Shown here: positions 1 through 4,950 of the stretch, one piece after another | Numbering within the stretch: the stretch's first letter is position 1 | How the letters are laid out: the number at the start of each line of letters is the position of its first letter | Assembly: GCA_902766475.1 (NCBI GenBank) | Contig: CACXDQ010000221.1 | Location: 1 to 5,333, forward strand | Length of the DNA: 5,333 bases | From: an uncultured Eubacteriales bacterium | Lineage (GTDB): Bacteria; Bacillota; Clostridia; Christensenellales; Borkfalkiaceae | Reading direction: 5' to 3' | The notes under the pieces: model-generated | Database searches by the model: none | What the model saw: only the letters and a program-made list of their open reading frames with translations | What the model was told of the DNA's origin: nothing | Made by a program: the position numbers and the translations under genes

Positions 1-466
1 AATTCTCCTCGGGTGCGACAATGCTACGGAAGCGGTGTATGAAGAGCCTGAATATGAATTTTATTCTTTGCAAGAGCTATATCACAGCGGAGAAATTTCA
101 AGGCAGGATCTTTTAACGATAGCTTACTATAATAATTATGGGACAACAGAAAAAAACGAGGATAAATATCCGGAAGATTTTGTGCCGACGCCTAAAGATC
201 CCGACAGCATCGAGGATAGCGTAATAAAAAAAATCGATACCGATTATACCGCAAAAGCAAGAGAAAAACTTACTGAAAACAGAGAGGATTTTTTCTTTTC
301 GCTTAGGACTTATATTGGTAAATACGGTGATTATATCGTTTTTAAAACAGAAGAAGGTATGGTTGGAAGCGATGTTGCCGACGTTGAGGTATATGATTAC
401 GTCGATGATATTACGTTGATCTACGGAGATCCGTCGCAAGGGATAATTGTATGTAAAAAAATATAA
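1..466 (+). CDS. Putative lipoprotein, 5' end cut by window
   Basis: The frame is open from base 2 to the TAA at 464-466. The first in-frame GTG at 35 is not the real start, because upstream codons read I-L-L-G-C-D-N, a lipobox (LLG/C) with the lipidated Cys at 14-16. The missing 5' part should therefore encode the rest of a signal peptide, and the mature protein would be about 150 residues anchored outside the membrane. About 14 residues after the Cys comes the motif FYSLQELYHSGEISRQDL followed by LTIAYYNN. From memory this resembles a short motif of the type YSLxEAYxxGxLTxEDLxxIAYY in hypothetical proteins of gut Clostridia, but I cannot name a family. The C-terminal half (DFFFSLRTYIGKYGDYIVFK, then DDITLIYGDPSQGIIV) looks like a small beta-rich unit ending at a final strand. 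No enzymatic motif is seen. The lipoprotein call is fairly secure; function is unknown. Confidence 0.75.
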   Translation, partial: ILLGCDNATEAVYEEPEYEFYSLQELYHSGEISRQDLLTIAYYNNYGTTEKNEDKYPEDFVPTPKDPDSIEDSVIKKIDTDYTAKAREKLTENREDFFFSLRTYIGKYGDYIVFKTEEGMVGSDVADVEVYDYVDDITLIYGDPSQGIIVCKKI

Positions 467-470
467 ATTT

Positions 471-504
471 AAGCGCCGCATACGGAAAGCCGTGTGCGGC
501 GCTT
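471..504. terminator. 15-bp hairpin between convergent genes
   Basis: Bases 471-485 pair with 490-504 along 15 bp with a single T-G pair and an AAAG loop. It starts 4 nt after the stop of the upstream lipoprotein gene and ends 4 nt before the stop of the convergent gene at 509-946, so it probably serves both as a bidirectional terminator. The plus strand has no T-run directly after the stem. The minus strand has a run of seven T about 7 nt after the stem (complement of 454-460), so neither side is a textbook intrinsic terminator. Confidence 0.7.
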
Positions 505-508
505 AGTA

Positions 509-946
509 TCAAAGCAGTTTTTTGAGCCTTTCTTCAAACGTCTCTTCGATAAGCTTTAAATCGAACGCAAATTTTCTCACTTCTTCGGGGAGCTGTTCGT
601 TTGCGCTCAGCATTTCACCGAGTTCGGTTATCCCCGTGATAGTGCCCTTAACCATCATTTCTGCAATGTGCGAGCGAGAATCGTCTTTCATTGCGCCCAT
701 CTTGATGCCGGCGCCCATCATCATCTTCTTGATGGGGTTCATTCCCTCTTCCTCTATTCCGTGCTTTTCCATATAGTTGCCGAGGATATTTATAAAGTCC
801 TCATAGCCCTTGTATTCTTCGGCGAGTTCCTTTTTCATTTCGGGGTCGTCCGTTTCGGGCGAGATGTCGGCTATCGAATTGATAGCGATAACGGCGTTTT
901 TATAAACCGTTACCAAAAACTTTTCGGTTGAAACTTTTTTGTCCAT
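509..946 (-). CDS. Conserved-looking all-helical protein, unknown function
   Basis: This encodes 145 residues from an ATG (complement of 944-946) preceded 5 nt upstream by AAGGAGA (complement of 952-958), a good ribosome binding site, and it ends in TGA. There is no signal peptide or membrane segment, so it should be cytoplasmic. The sequence reads as a four- or five-helix bundle: helices at about 4-25, 34-63, 69-86, 91-113 and 119-144. A methionine-rich turn (MMMGAGIKMGAM, 75-86) and the stretch HIAEMMVKGTITGITEL (93-109) look like its conserved core. From memory this resembles small uncharacterised helical proteins common in Clostridia, with a fold like ferritin-like bundles. I see no ExxH iron-binding pairs, so ferritin activity is not supported. 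It is transcribed divergently from rplU and convergently with the lipoprotein gene, so it is probably monocistronic. No function can be assigned. Confidence 0.85.
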   Translation of the reverse strand: MDKKVSTEKFLVTVYKNAVIAINSIADISPETDDPEMKKELAEEYKGYEDFINILGNYMEKHGIEEEGMNPIKKMMMGAGIKMGAMKDDSRSHIAEMMVKGTITGITELGEMLSANEQLPEEVRKFAFDLKLIEETFEERLKKLL

Positions 947-1001
947 AATATTCTCCTTTAAAAATAGTATCGACTAAATCAAAAATAATATGCAAAAGCA
1001 T

Positions 1002-1030
1002 TTGACAAAGTTCGGATAATGTTATATAAT
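1002..1030 (+). promoter_or_regulatory. Consensus sigma-A promoter of rplU-rpmA
   Basis: TTGACA (1002-1007) and TATAAT (1025-1030) both match the vegetative consensus exactly and are separated by the optimal 17 nt. Transcription should start near 1036-1038, giving a 5' leader of about 85 nt before the rplU ATG at 1123. So strong a promoter fits a ribosomal protein operon. Confidence 0.93.
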
Positions 1031-1037
1031 AGTTAAG

Positions 1038-1122
1038 AACCGTTCGGGCAGGGCTTTTAAGTTGCGAAAAAAACGCACCCCGAATTTTATCCCGACGAGA
1101 TTAGACAGGAGGTCTATTTTTC
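1038..1122 (+). promoter_or_regulatory. Structured rplU 5' leader (candidate L21 leader)
   Basis: The leader can fold. TGCG (1063-1066) pairs with CGCA (1074-1077) around an A-rich loop. TTCGGG (1043-1048) can pair either with CCCGAA (1079-1084) or, alternatively, with CCCGA (1091-1095). AGAC (1103-1106) pairs with GTCT (1112-1115), leaving most of the Shine-Dalgarno sequence AGGAGG (1107-1112) in the hairpin loop, 10 nt before the start codon. Firmicute rplU operons are known to carry an L21 leader that is thought to mediate autoregulation. Position, length and pairing fit, but I matched no covariance model, so identity with that RNA family is inference. Confidence 0.6.
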
Positions 1123-1431
1123 ATGTACGCAATTATCGAAAACGGTAGCAAGCAGTACAAAGTAGCCGTAGACGACGTCGTATTTTTAGAGAAGATCGAC
1201 GCAGGCATCGGCGAAAAGGTTAAGTTTGACGTACTTCTCGTATCCGACGAGAACGGCATCAAAGTAGGCGGCGACGCAGCCGCTTATAAGGCAACGGCGG
1301 AAGTTTTGGAAAACGGCAAGGGTAAAAAAGTCATCGTTTACAAATACAAAGCCAAGAAGAACGAAAGAAGAAAGCACGGCCACAGACAGCCTTTCACGAA
1401 AGTGAAGATTGTCGGTATAGACGCCGAATAA
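1123..1431 (+). CDS. rplU: 50S ribosomal protein L21
   Basis: This encodes 102 residues, the normal length for L21, a protein that binds 23S rRNA in the large ribosomal subunit. The N-terminus MYAIIENGSKQYKV is the family signature; the usual GGKQY reads GSKQY here. The C-terminal basic block KYKAKKNERRKHGHRQPFTK (74-93) is the conserved rRNA-binding segment. The ATG at 1123 lies 10 nt after AGGAGG (1107-1112). It is first in the operon, expressed from the consensus promoter at 1002-1030, and probably controlled by the structured leader. The rpmA gene follows after only 19 nt. In most Firmicutes the prp protease gene (ysxB) would lie between the two, but here there is no room for it. Confidence 0.98.
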   Translation: MYAIIENGSKQYKVAVDDVVFLEKIDAGIGEKVKFDVLLVSDENGIKVGGDAAAYKATAEVLENGKGKKVIVYKYKAKKNERRKHGHRQPFTKVKIVGIDAE

Positions 1432-1450
1432 GTCCGAGGAGGTTTCCGTT

Positions 1451-1726
1451 ATGTTTTTAATTAAGTTATTTGCACATAAGAAAGGTGTCGGCAGCACGAG
1501 AAACGGTCGTGACAGCGAAGCTAAACGTCTTGGACCTAAGCGTGTTGACGGTCAGAAAGTTCTTGCAGGCAACATCCTTGTAAGACAGAGAGGAACTAAA
1601 TTCCACCCCGGCAACAACGTAGGCATTGGCAGCGACGATACGTTATTCGCCCTTATCGACGGCGTAGTCAAGTTCGAAAGGCTCGGCAAAGATAAGAAAC
1701 AGGTCAGCGTTTACGCAGCCGAATAA
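1451..1726 (+). CDS. rpmA: 50S ribosomal protein L27 with N-terminal extension
   Basis: This encodes 91 residues of L27, which sits near the peptidyl-transferase centre with its N-terminal tail reaching towards the P-site tRNA. The core HKKGVGSTRNGRDSEAKRLG begins at residue 9, followed by the conserved RQRGTKFHPGNNVG and SDDTLFALIDGVVKFER segments. Residues 1-8 (MFLIKLFA) form a short extension like the one Firmicute L27 carries and the protease Prp removes before the mature tail. The end LFA-HKKG fits Clostridia. The usual Gln before LFA is Lys here, and the extension is a residue or two shorter than usual. The ATG at 1451 lies 8 nt after GAGGAGG (1436-1442) and no other in-frame start precedes the core, so the extension is probably real. 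The usual neighbours prp and obgE are both absent. Confidence 0.98.
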   Translation: MFLIKLFAHKKGVGSTRNGRDSEAKRLGPKRVDGQKVLAGNILVRQRGTKFHPGNNVGIGSDDTLFALIDGVVKFERLGKDKKQVSVYAAE

Positions 1727-1735
1727 TTTTGACTT

Positions 1736-1768
1736 AAAGCGGTTTCACTTCTCGTGGCGCCGCTTTTT
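1736..1768 (+). terminator. Intrinsic terminator after rpmA
   Basis: AAAGCGG (1736-1742) pairs with CCGCTTT (1760-1766), and CAC/GTG (1746-1748, 1754-1756) can pair inside the loop. The stem runs into five T (1764-1768). It begins 9 nt after the rpmA stop and closes the rplU-rpmA transcript. It ends only 8 nt before the start codon of the downstream glycosylase, so read-through may be how that gene is expressed. Confidence 0.85.
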
Positions 1769-1776
1769 GATTGCAT

Positions 1777-2601
1777 ATGATAGAATACGAAAGTAAATTT
1801 TTTAACGCAAAAGACGTTTTGGAATGTGGACAGATATTCCGTTTCCGCCCATTTGAAAAGGGTTATTTCGTGTGCGCCGAGGATAAGGCTTGTTACGTCT
1901 ATACCGAAGAGGGCAGAACGGTAATCGAGAGCGACGACGAAGAATATTTCAATAACTTTTTCGACCTTTTGACGGACTATTCCGTCATATACGATTTTGC
2001 CGAAAAAAGCGGCTATCCCGTAGTTGTGAAGGCGGCAAAGCTCGGCAAGGGCGTAAGGATACTTCGTCAAAACAAGGAAGAAATGCTCTTTTCCTTTATC
2101 GTTTCGCAAAATAACCATATTCCGAGGATAAAGGGCTGTATCGAGCGCATGAGCAGAGATCTCGGCGAGAAAAAGAGCTTTAAAGGCGAAACGTTCTATT
2201 CCTTCCCGAAGGCGGAGAGCATATATAAGGCAGGCGAAAAGTATTTTGCCGAAAACGCCTTCGGTTACAGAGCGGGATATATGTCGGCATGCGCCGAGAG
2301 CGTTTTAAACGGCTTCGACCTCGAAAAACTTTCCTCTCTTCCGACAAAGGAACTCAAAAAACAGCTTCTTACTCTCCACGGCGTAGGTCCTAAGGTTGCA
2401 GATTGCATATCCCTTTTCGGCTATCACAGAACTGACAGTTTTCCCGTCGATACATGGATAGAAAAGCTCTACCGTGAAGATTTCGGCGGAACGCTTAAAG
2501 ACAGAAATAAAATAACCGACTTTTTCCTTGATACTTTCGGCGAAAATTCGGGCTATGTTCAGCAATACATATTCTATTATAAGAGAAGTTTGGAGCAATG
2601 A
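1777..2601 (+). CDS. OGG1-type 8-oxoguanine DNA glycosylase/AP lyase
   Basis: This base-excision-repair enzyme removes 8-oxoguanine from DNA and nicks the abasic site through a lysine Schiff base. The 274-residue length is normal for bacterial OGG1-type proteins. The N-terminal OGG_N-like part has LECGQIFRFRP (about residues 15-25), matching the GCGQxFRW motif. SQNNHIPRI (110-118) matches the SxNNxIxRI motif of the glycosylase core. The helix-hairpin-helix segment LHGVGPKVADCISL holds the catalytic lysine at K206, and FPVDTWI holds the aspartate at D225, the same 19-residue spacing as K249 and D268 in human OGG1. I chose the ATG at 1777; a TTG at 1771 is also in frame. Neither has a visible Shine-Dalgarno sequence, since the terminator lies immediately upstream. 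Its last bases overlap the next start (ATGA). The family call is secure; the start is less so. Confidence 0.93.
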   Translation: MIEYESKFFNAKDVLECGQIFRFRPFEKGYFVCAEDKACYVYTEEGRTVIESDDEEYFNNFFDLLTDYSVIYDFAEKSGYPVVVKAAKLGKGVRILRQNKEEMLFSFIVSQNNHIPRIKGCIERMSRDLGEKKSFKGETFYSFPKAESIYKAGEKYFAENAFGYRAGYMSACAESVLNGFDLEKLSSLPTKELKKQLLTLHGVGPKVADCISLFGYHRTDSFPVDTWIEKLYREDFGGTLKDRNKITDFFLDTFGENSGYVQQYIFYYKRSLEQ

Positions 2602-2882
2602 AAACTTTTCTCTTTACGGATATAATAAACGTCGACGAAAGCGGAATATTCTTTTTCGGGGATAAGATAGAGTTCAAAGCCGAAAACGTCGGAATTCTCT
2701 ATTATTCAAACGGAGAGTTCTATATCGTTTTCAGCGGCGATATAAAGATATCTTTTCCGTTGTCCTCTTTTTCGGGAAACAACAGACAAAAAGACGCATA
2801 TTCAAAGGCGATGTCGCTCGTAACGCTTCTTCAAAGCTACGGAAAAACAATAGAAATATCGGACGAAATTAAAGGAGAGTGA
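2598..2882 (+). CDS. Small protein of unknown function coupled to OGG gene
   Basis: This encodes 94 residues and I do not recognise the family. Its ATG overlaps the glycosylase stop as ATGA (2598-2601), the classic layout for translational coupling. GGAG (2592-2595) is very close to the start and AGAGAAG (2582-2588) lies about 9 nt away; either could bind the ribosome. It has no signal peptide or membrane helix. The first two thirds alternate short hydrophobic strands and turns (FLFTDIINV, GIFFFGDKIEF, VGILYYSNGEFYIVFSGDIK), suggesting a beta-sheet or small barrel. A helix follows at about 64-80 (QKDAYSKAMSLVTLLQSYGK). Such a beta-plus-C-terminal-helix pattern would suit a small PH-like or binding domain, but this is only a shape argument. 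Codon and base composition match the neighbours, so it is probably a genuine chromosomal gene. Confidence 0.85.
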   Translation: MKTFLFTDIINVDESGIFFFGDKIEFKAENVGILYYSNGEFYIVFSGDIKISFPLSSFSGNNRQKDAYSKAMSLVTLLQSYGKTIEISDEIKGE

Positions 2883-2900
2883 AAACTCTCTTTTTATTTT
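2871..2900 (+). terminator. Intrinsic terminator containing the upstream stop codon
   Basis: Bases 2871-2880 pair with 2885-2894 (10 bp including one G-T pair) around a GAAA tetraloop. The 3' arm runs into TTTTTATTTT (2891-2900). The TGA stop of the preceding gene (2880-2882) occupies the top of the hairpin, so coding and terminator sequence overlap. It ends the glycosylase-small protein transcript. Confidence 0.88.
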
Positions 2901-2929
2901 GCGAATAAAATCACCAAAACGGATATACT
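2899..2929 (+). promoter_or_regulatory. Weak candidate promoter for the large lipoprotein gene
   Basis: TATACT (2924-2929) is a good -10 box 28 nt before the first ATG. The best -35 match is TTGCGA (2899-2904), with four of six consensus bases and a long 19-nt spacer. The gene needs its own promoter because a terminator lies just upstream, but the exact -35 is uncertain. Confidence 0.4.
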
Positions 2930-2957
2930 ATTTGTAAACAAAACTTTTGGAGGTTTT

Positions 2958-4439
2958 ATGATGAGAAAGTTTTTAAAAAGGTTTACCTTTACGATAACTT
3001 CGCTTTTTTTGGCGCTTGCGCTCACCGCTTGTAACAATGCGGATATCATATCGGGCGAAAACGACATTTTAAGCGACGATTCGATAGGGACGAATTTAGG
3101 AAACGACAGTGCCGAAAGCGGCGGCGAAAATGAACAAGTAGATAAAACGGACGGCTATAAGTTGATTATCGACGCTTTTTATGACGGGATAGAGAAGTTT
3201 GACGGAGCTACGCTTACGCTAAACGGCAGGGTTTCGGCGTGCGGAATTGACGGGCTTACGGGCATGAGCGGCGAAGGATATGAAGATAACGGCGAAAGAA
3301 GCGAAAGCGATCTTAGCGAGATGGAAAATAAATGTCAAGTCTATTTAGCAAACGGAAATATATCCGTAACAACTTGCGACGAGCATCTTATTTGCGGACT
3401 TGTCGGCAGGCTCTTCCTCGGTATGACGGGCAATGTCGAAGATAGCGACGAGGGCGCTATATATAACGGCGACAACACCGAAAACGACAGCGGTAGCGTC
3501 GAAGAGGGCGGCGAACAACAAGGTCTTAATTTTGAGATATATATTAAGGACGGCAAGGTTTACGCATATACGAATCTTTTCGGAGAAAGCTATTCTTATA
3601 CCGATTTCGACGATTCCGATATGGCGTTCAATGACGGTATAAAGGATGAGATAAACGGGGCTATAAGTCGATTAAAAGGCAGTTTGCCCTCTCCTACCGT
3701 AACGAAAAACGGCGACGTGACGGAAGTTGTATGGAACGTAAATAACGACAACTTAATGCAATACGTCGGCGCAATAAGCGGCGTGTTCGGCGGCGGAAAT
3801 CATGAGAACAGAAGAGAGATGAGAAAGATACCGAGAGATACAATGCGTATGCCTCGCCGCCAAGAGACAGAAGAAGAGAGCGAAACGGACAGCGAGAGCA
3901 TAATAGATCCTATCGAGCCTATAGTTCCGCCCGTTCCCAAAAATCACGGCGGTTGGTATCTGAGAGGCAGAGATCCGTTCAGATCGGTAATTACGGCAAC
4001 CGAGCCGGACGGCGAAATCGAGAGTTATTCGGGCGATATGCCCGGCGATATGCCGACGGACAATGAAGATAACTCATACGGCGATAGTTATCAAGACGGC
4101 GAAAGCGGCGAAACGAACGATGACTTTTTAAGCGGCGCAGACGTAAAGAGCGGCGAGATAAAAGTTACGCTCAAAGGCAAAAGGATCGTCGGTATTTCAG
4201 TATCTTTCGATGTAGAGTACAACGGCGGCACGGCGACGGGCGATCTTGAAATTACGCTCGGTTACGGCGTAAAGGAATTGACTTATCCCGAAAACAGATT
4301 GGAAGAGATAAGAAACAGAGGGGAGAGAACGGAAGAGAGTTACGGCGAAGAAAATTCCGAAAGCTATTCGGATCTTGAAAGCGATACGGAATACGACAGT
4401 GAAAGCGAATGTTACTCAGAAAGCGTAGAGAGTATATAA
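2958..4439 (+). CDS. Large acidic lipoprotein, function unknown
   Basis: This encodes 493 residues. A basic start (MMRKFLKR), a hydrophobic stretch (11-22) and the lipobox LTAC give a lipidated Cys25, so the protein is tethered outside the membrane. Residues 26-65 are an acidic linker. DGYKLIIDAFYDGIEKFDGATLTLNG (65-90), QVYLANGNISVTT (127-139), NFEIYIKDGKVYAYTNL (191-207) and EIKVTLKGKRIVGISVSFDVEYNGG (400-424) look like strands of one antiparallel beta domain, loosely like LolA/LppX-type lipoproteins; that comparison is speculative. Between them lie low-complexity inserts at about 160-188 and 280-398, the second with a basic patch, a proline patch and D/E/S/G/Y-rich sequence. The tail (450-493) is rich in E, S and Y. 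GGAGG (2949-2953) is 4 nt from the first ATG and 7 nt from the second at 2961, which may be the true start. It appears to be monocistronic. Confidence 0.88.
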   Translation: MMRKFLKRFTFTITSLFLALALTACNNADIISGENDILSDDSIGTNLGNDSAESGGENEQVDKTDGYKLIIDAFYDGIEKFDGATLTLNGRVSACGIDGLTGMSGEGYEDNGERSESDLSEMENKCQVYLANGNISVTTCDEHLICGLVGRLFLGMTGNVEDSDEGAIYNGDNTENDSGSVEEGGEQQGLNFEIYIKDGKVYAYTNLFGESYSYTDFDDSDMAFNDGIKDEINGAISRLKGSLPSPTVTKNGDVTEVVWNVNNDNLMQYVGAISGVFGGGNHENRREMRKIPRDTMRMPRRQETEEESETDSESIIDPIEPIVPPVPKNHGGWYLRGRDPFRSVITATEPDGEIESYSGDMPGDMPTDNEDNSYGDSYQDGESGETNDDFLSGADVKSGEIKVTLKGKRIVGISVSFDVEYNGGTATGDLEITLGYGVKELTYPENRLEEIRNRGERTEESYGEENSESYSDLESDTEYDSESECYSESVESI

Positions 4440-4441
4440 AA

Positions 4442-4481
4442 AACGGGCTTGCCGAGGCGATTACGCCTCGGCAAGCCCGTT
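4442..4481. terminator. 18-bp perfect hairpin between lipoprotein gene and rnpB
   Basis: Bases 4442-4459 pair without mismatch with 4464-4481 around an ATTA loop, starting 3 nt after the lipoprotein stop codon. Its position suggests the terminator of that gene. However, the T-run expected after the stem is absent on the plus strand (TTAAAACG follows), whereas on the minus strand the stem runs into TTTTTTATATA. It may therefore act best on antisense transcription, or as a transcript-stabilising 3' end. Confidence 0.75.
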
Positions 4482-4488
4482 AAAACGA

Positions 4489-4517
4489 TAGACAAAAAAT
4501 TTTTTTTATGATATAAT
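4489..4517 (+). promoter_or_regulatory. Near-consensus sigma-A promoter of rnpB
   Basis: TAGACA (4489-4494, five of six consensus bases) and TATAAT (4512-4517, perfect) are 17 nt apart. The predicted start, about 4524-4526, coincides with the 5' strand of the RNase P RNA P1 helix at 4525. The spacer is an A-run followed by a T-run. Confidence 0.9.
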
Positions 4518-4524
4518 CATAATA

Positions 4525-4866
4525 TCGAGTCGGTTGTACGGTTGCGGGGAAGAAATTCCACGAGGAAAGTCCGAGCTCCACACGGCAGGATGCCGCCTAA
4601 CGGACGGTGAAGGTGACTTCAAGGAAAGTGCAACAGAAAATTACCGCATAATTTATTATGTAAGGATGAAAAGGCAGGGTAAGAGCCTACCGGCGCCACG
4701 GTAACGTGGTGCGCTGTGTAAACCCCATTCGGAGCAAGATAGGGGCTGACCGTAAGATAGCCGGTCGGGTCAGCCTGTAAAACGTCGCTTGAGCTTGTCG
4801 GCAACGGCAAGCGTAGATAGATAACCGTATTAAATGACAGAACTCGGCTTACAGACCGACTCGACT
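4525..4866 (+). ncRNA. rnpB: RNase P RNA, bacterial class A
   Basis: This is the catalytic RNA of ribonuclease P, which removes 5' leaders from precursor tRNAs. The ends form a 10-bp P1 helix: TCGAGTCGGT (4525-4534) with ACCGACTCGA (4855-4864). Universal core elements appear in order: GAGGAAAGTCCGAGCTCC (4562-4579, the 5' half of P4 and neighbours), AGTGCAACAGAAA before a CCGC, a GGGTAAGAGCC and GTAAACCCC block, CGGAGCAAGATAGGGG, and ACAGAACTCGGCTTA (4837-4851, the 3' half of P4). GGCTGAC (4744-4750) with GTCAGCC (4769-4775) forms the P15 region. The order and the GTCCGAGCTCC and GGAGCAAG blocks resemble the E. coli-type class A RNA rather than the Bacillus class B RNA. The length of about 340 nt is normal. 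The exact 3' end was not determined. Confidence 0.97.
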
Positions 4867-4904
4867 TTTTTAAGGCAACCGAGGATATTTCCTCGGCTGT
4901 TTTT
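4855..4904 (+). terminator. Tandem terminators of rnpB
   Basis: The 3' strand of P1 (ending at 4864) is followed directly by T6 (4866-4871), which may itself release the transcript. A second, more classic hairpin follows: CCGAGG (4879-4884) pairs with CCTCGG (4891-4896), extendable by two pairs across a mismatch (4876-4877 with 4898-4899), then T5 (4900-4904). Confidence 0.8.
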
Positions 4905-4923
4905 GTAAAACAGCTTTACAAAA
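4901..4923. repeat. 9-bp perfect inverted repeat over the maf -35 box
   Basis: TTTTGTAAA (4901-4909) and TTTACAAAA (4915-4923) are exact inverted copies separated by ACAGC. The right arm contains the TTTACA -35 element of the maf promoter, and the left arm overlaps the T-run of the rnpB terminator. It could be a repressor operator or a weak hairpin. No known regulator consensus was recognised. Confidence 0.55.
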
Positions 4924-4943
4924 AATACTTATCGTTATATAAT
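4915..4943 (+). promoter_or_regulatory. Sigma-A promoter of maf, predicting a leaderless mRNA
   Basis: TTTACA (4915-4920, five of six bases) and TATAAT (4938-4943, perfect) are separated by 17 nt. A second TATAAT follows directly (4944-4949). From the first -10 box, transcription should start near 4949-4951, essentially at the maf ATG (4951). Confidence 0.75.
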
Positions 4944-4950
4944 TATAATT

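Noticed and set aside
522..776. Plus-strand open frames opposite the gene at 509-946
   Set aside because: They lie within the minus-strand gene, have no suitable ribosome binding site, and their serine- and proline-rich composition is typical of antisense frames.
509..946. Calling the helical protein a ferritin
   Set aside because: The bundle-like pattern fits, but the paired ExxH di-iron ligands are not visible.
990..1001. Small dyad ATGC-AAAA-GCAT just before the rplU -35 box
   Set aside because: Four-base arms in AT-rich DNA occur often by chance and nothing else supports an operator here.
1711..2118. Minus-strand open frame of 135 codons opposite the glycosylase gene
   Set aside because: It covers the terminator and the 5' part of a gene with conserved catalytic motifs on the other strand, and it has no ribosome binding site.
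2931..2942. TTTGTAAACAAA resembling a half-site of the dyad at 4901-4923
   Set aside because: The shared TTTGTAAA is short and AT-rich; two occurrences in 5 kb of this composition do not show a shared regulator.
4619..4810. Minus-strand open frame of 63 codons inside rnpB
   Set aside because: It lies wholly in a structured non-coding RNA gene and has no recognisable protein features.
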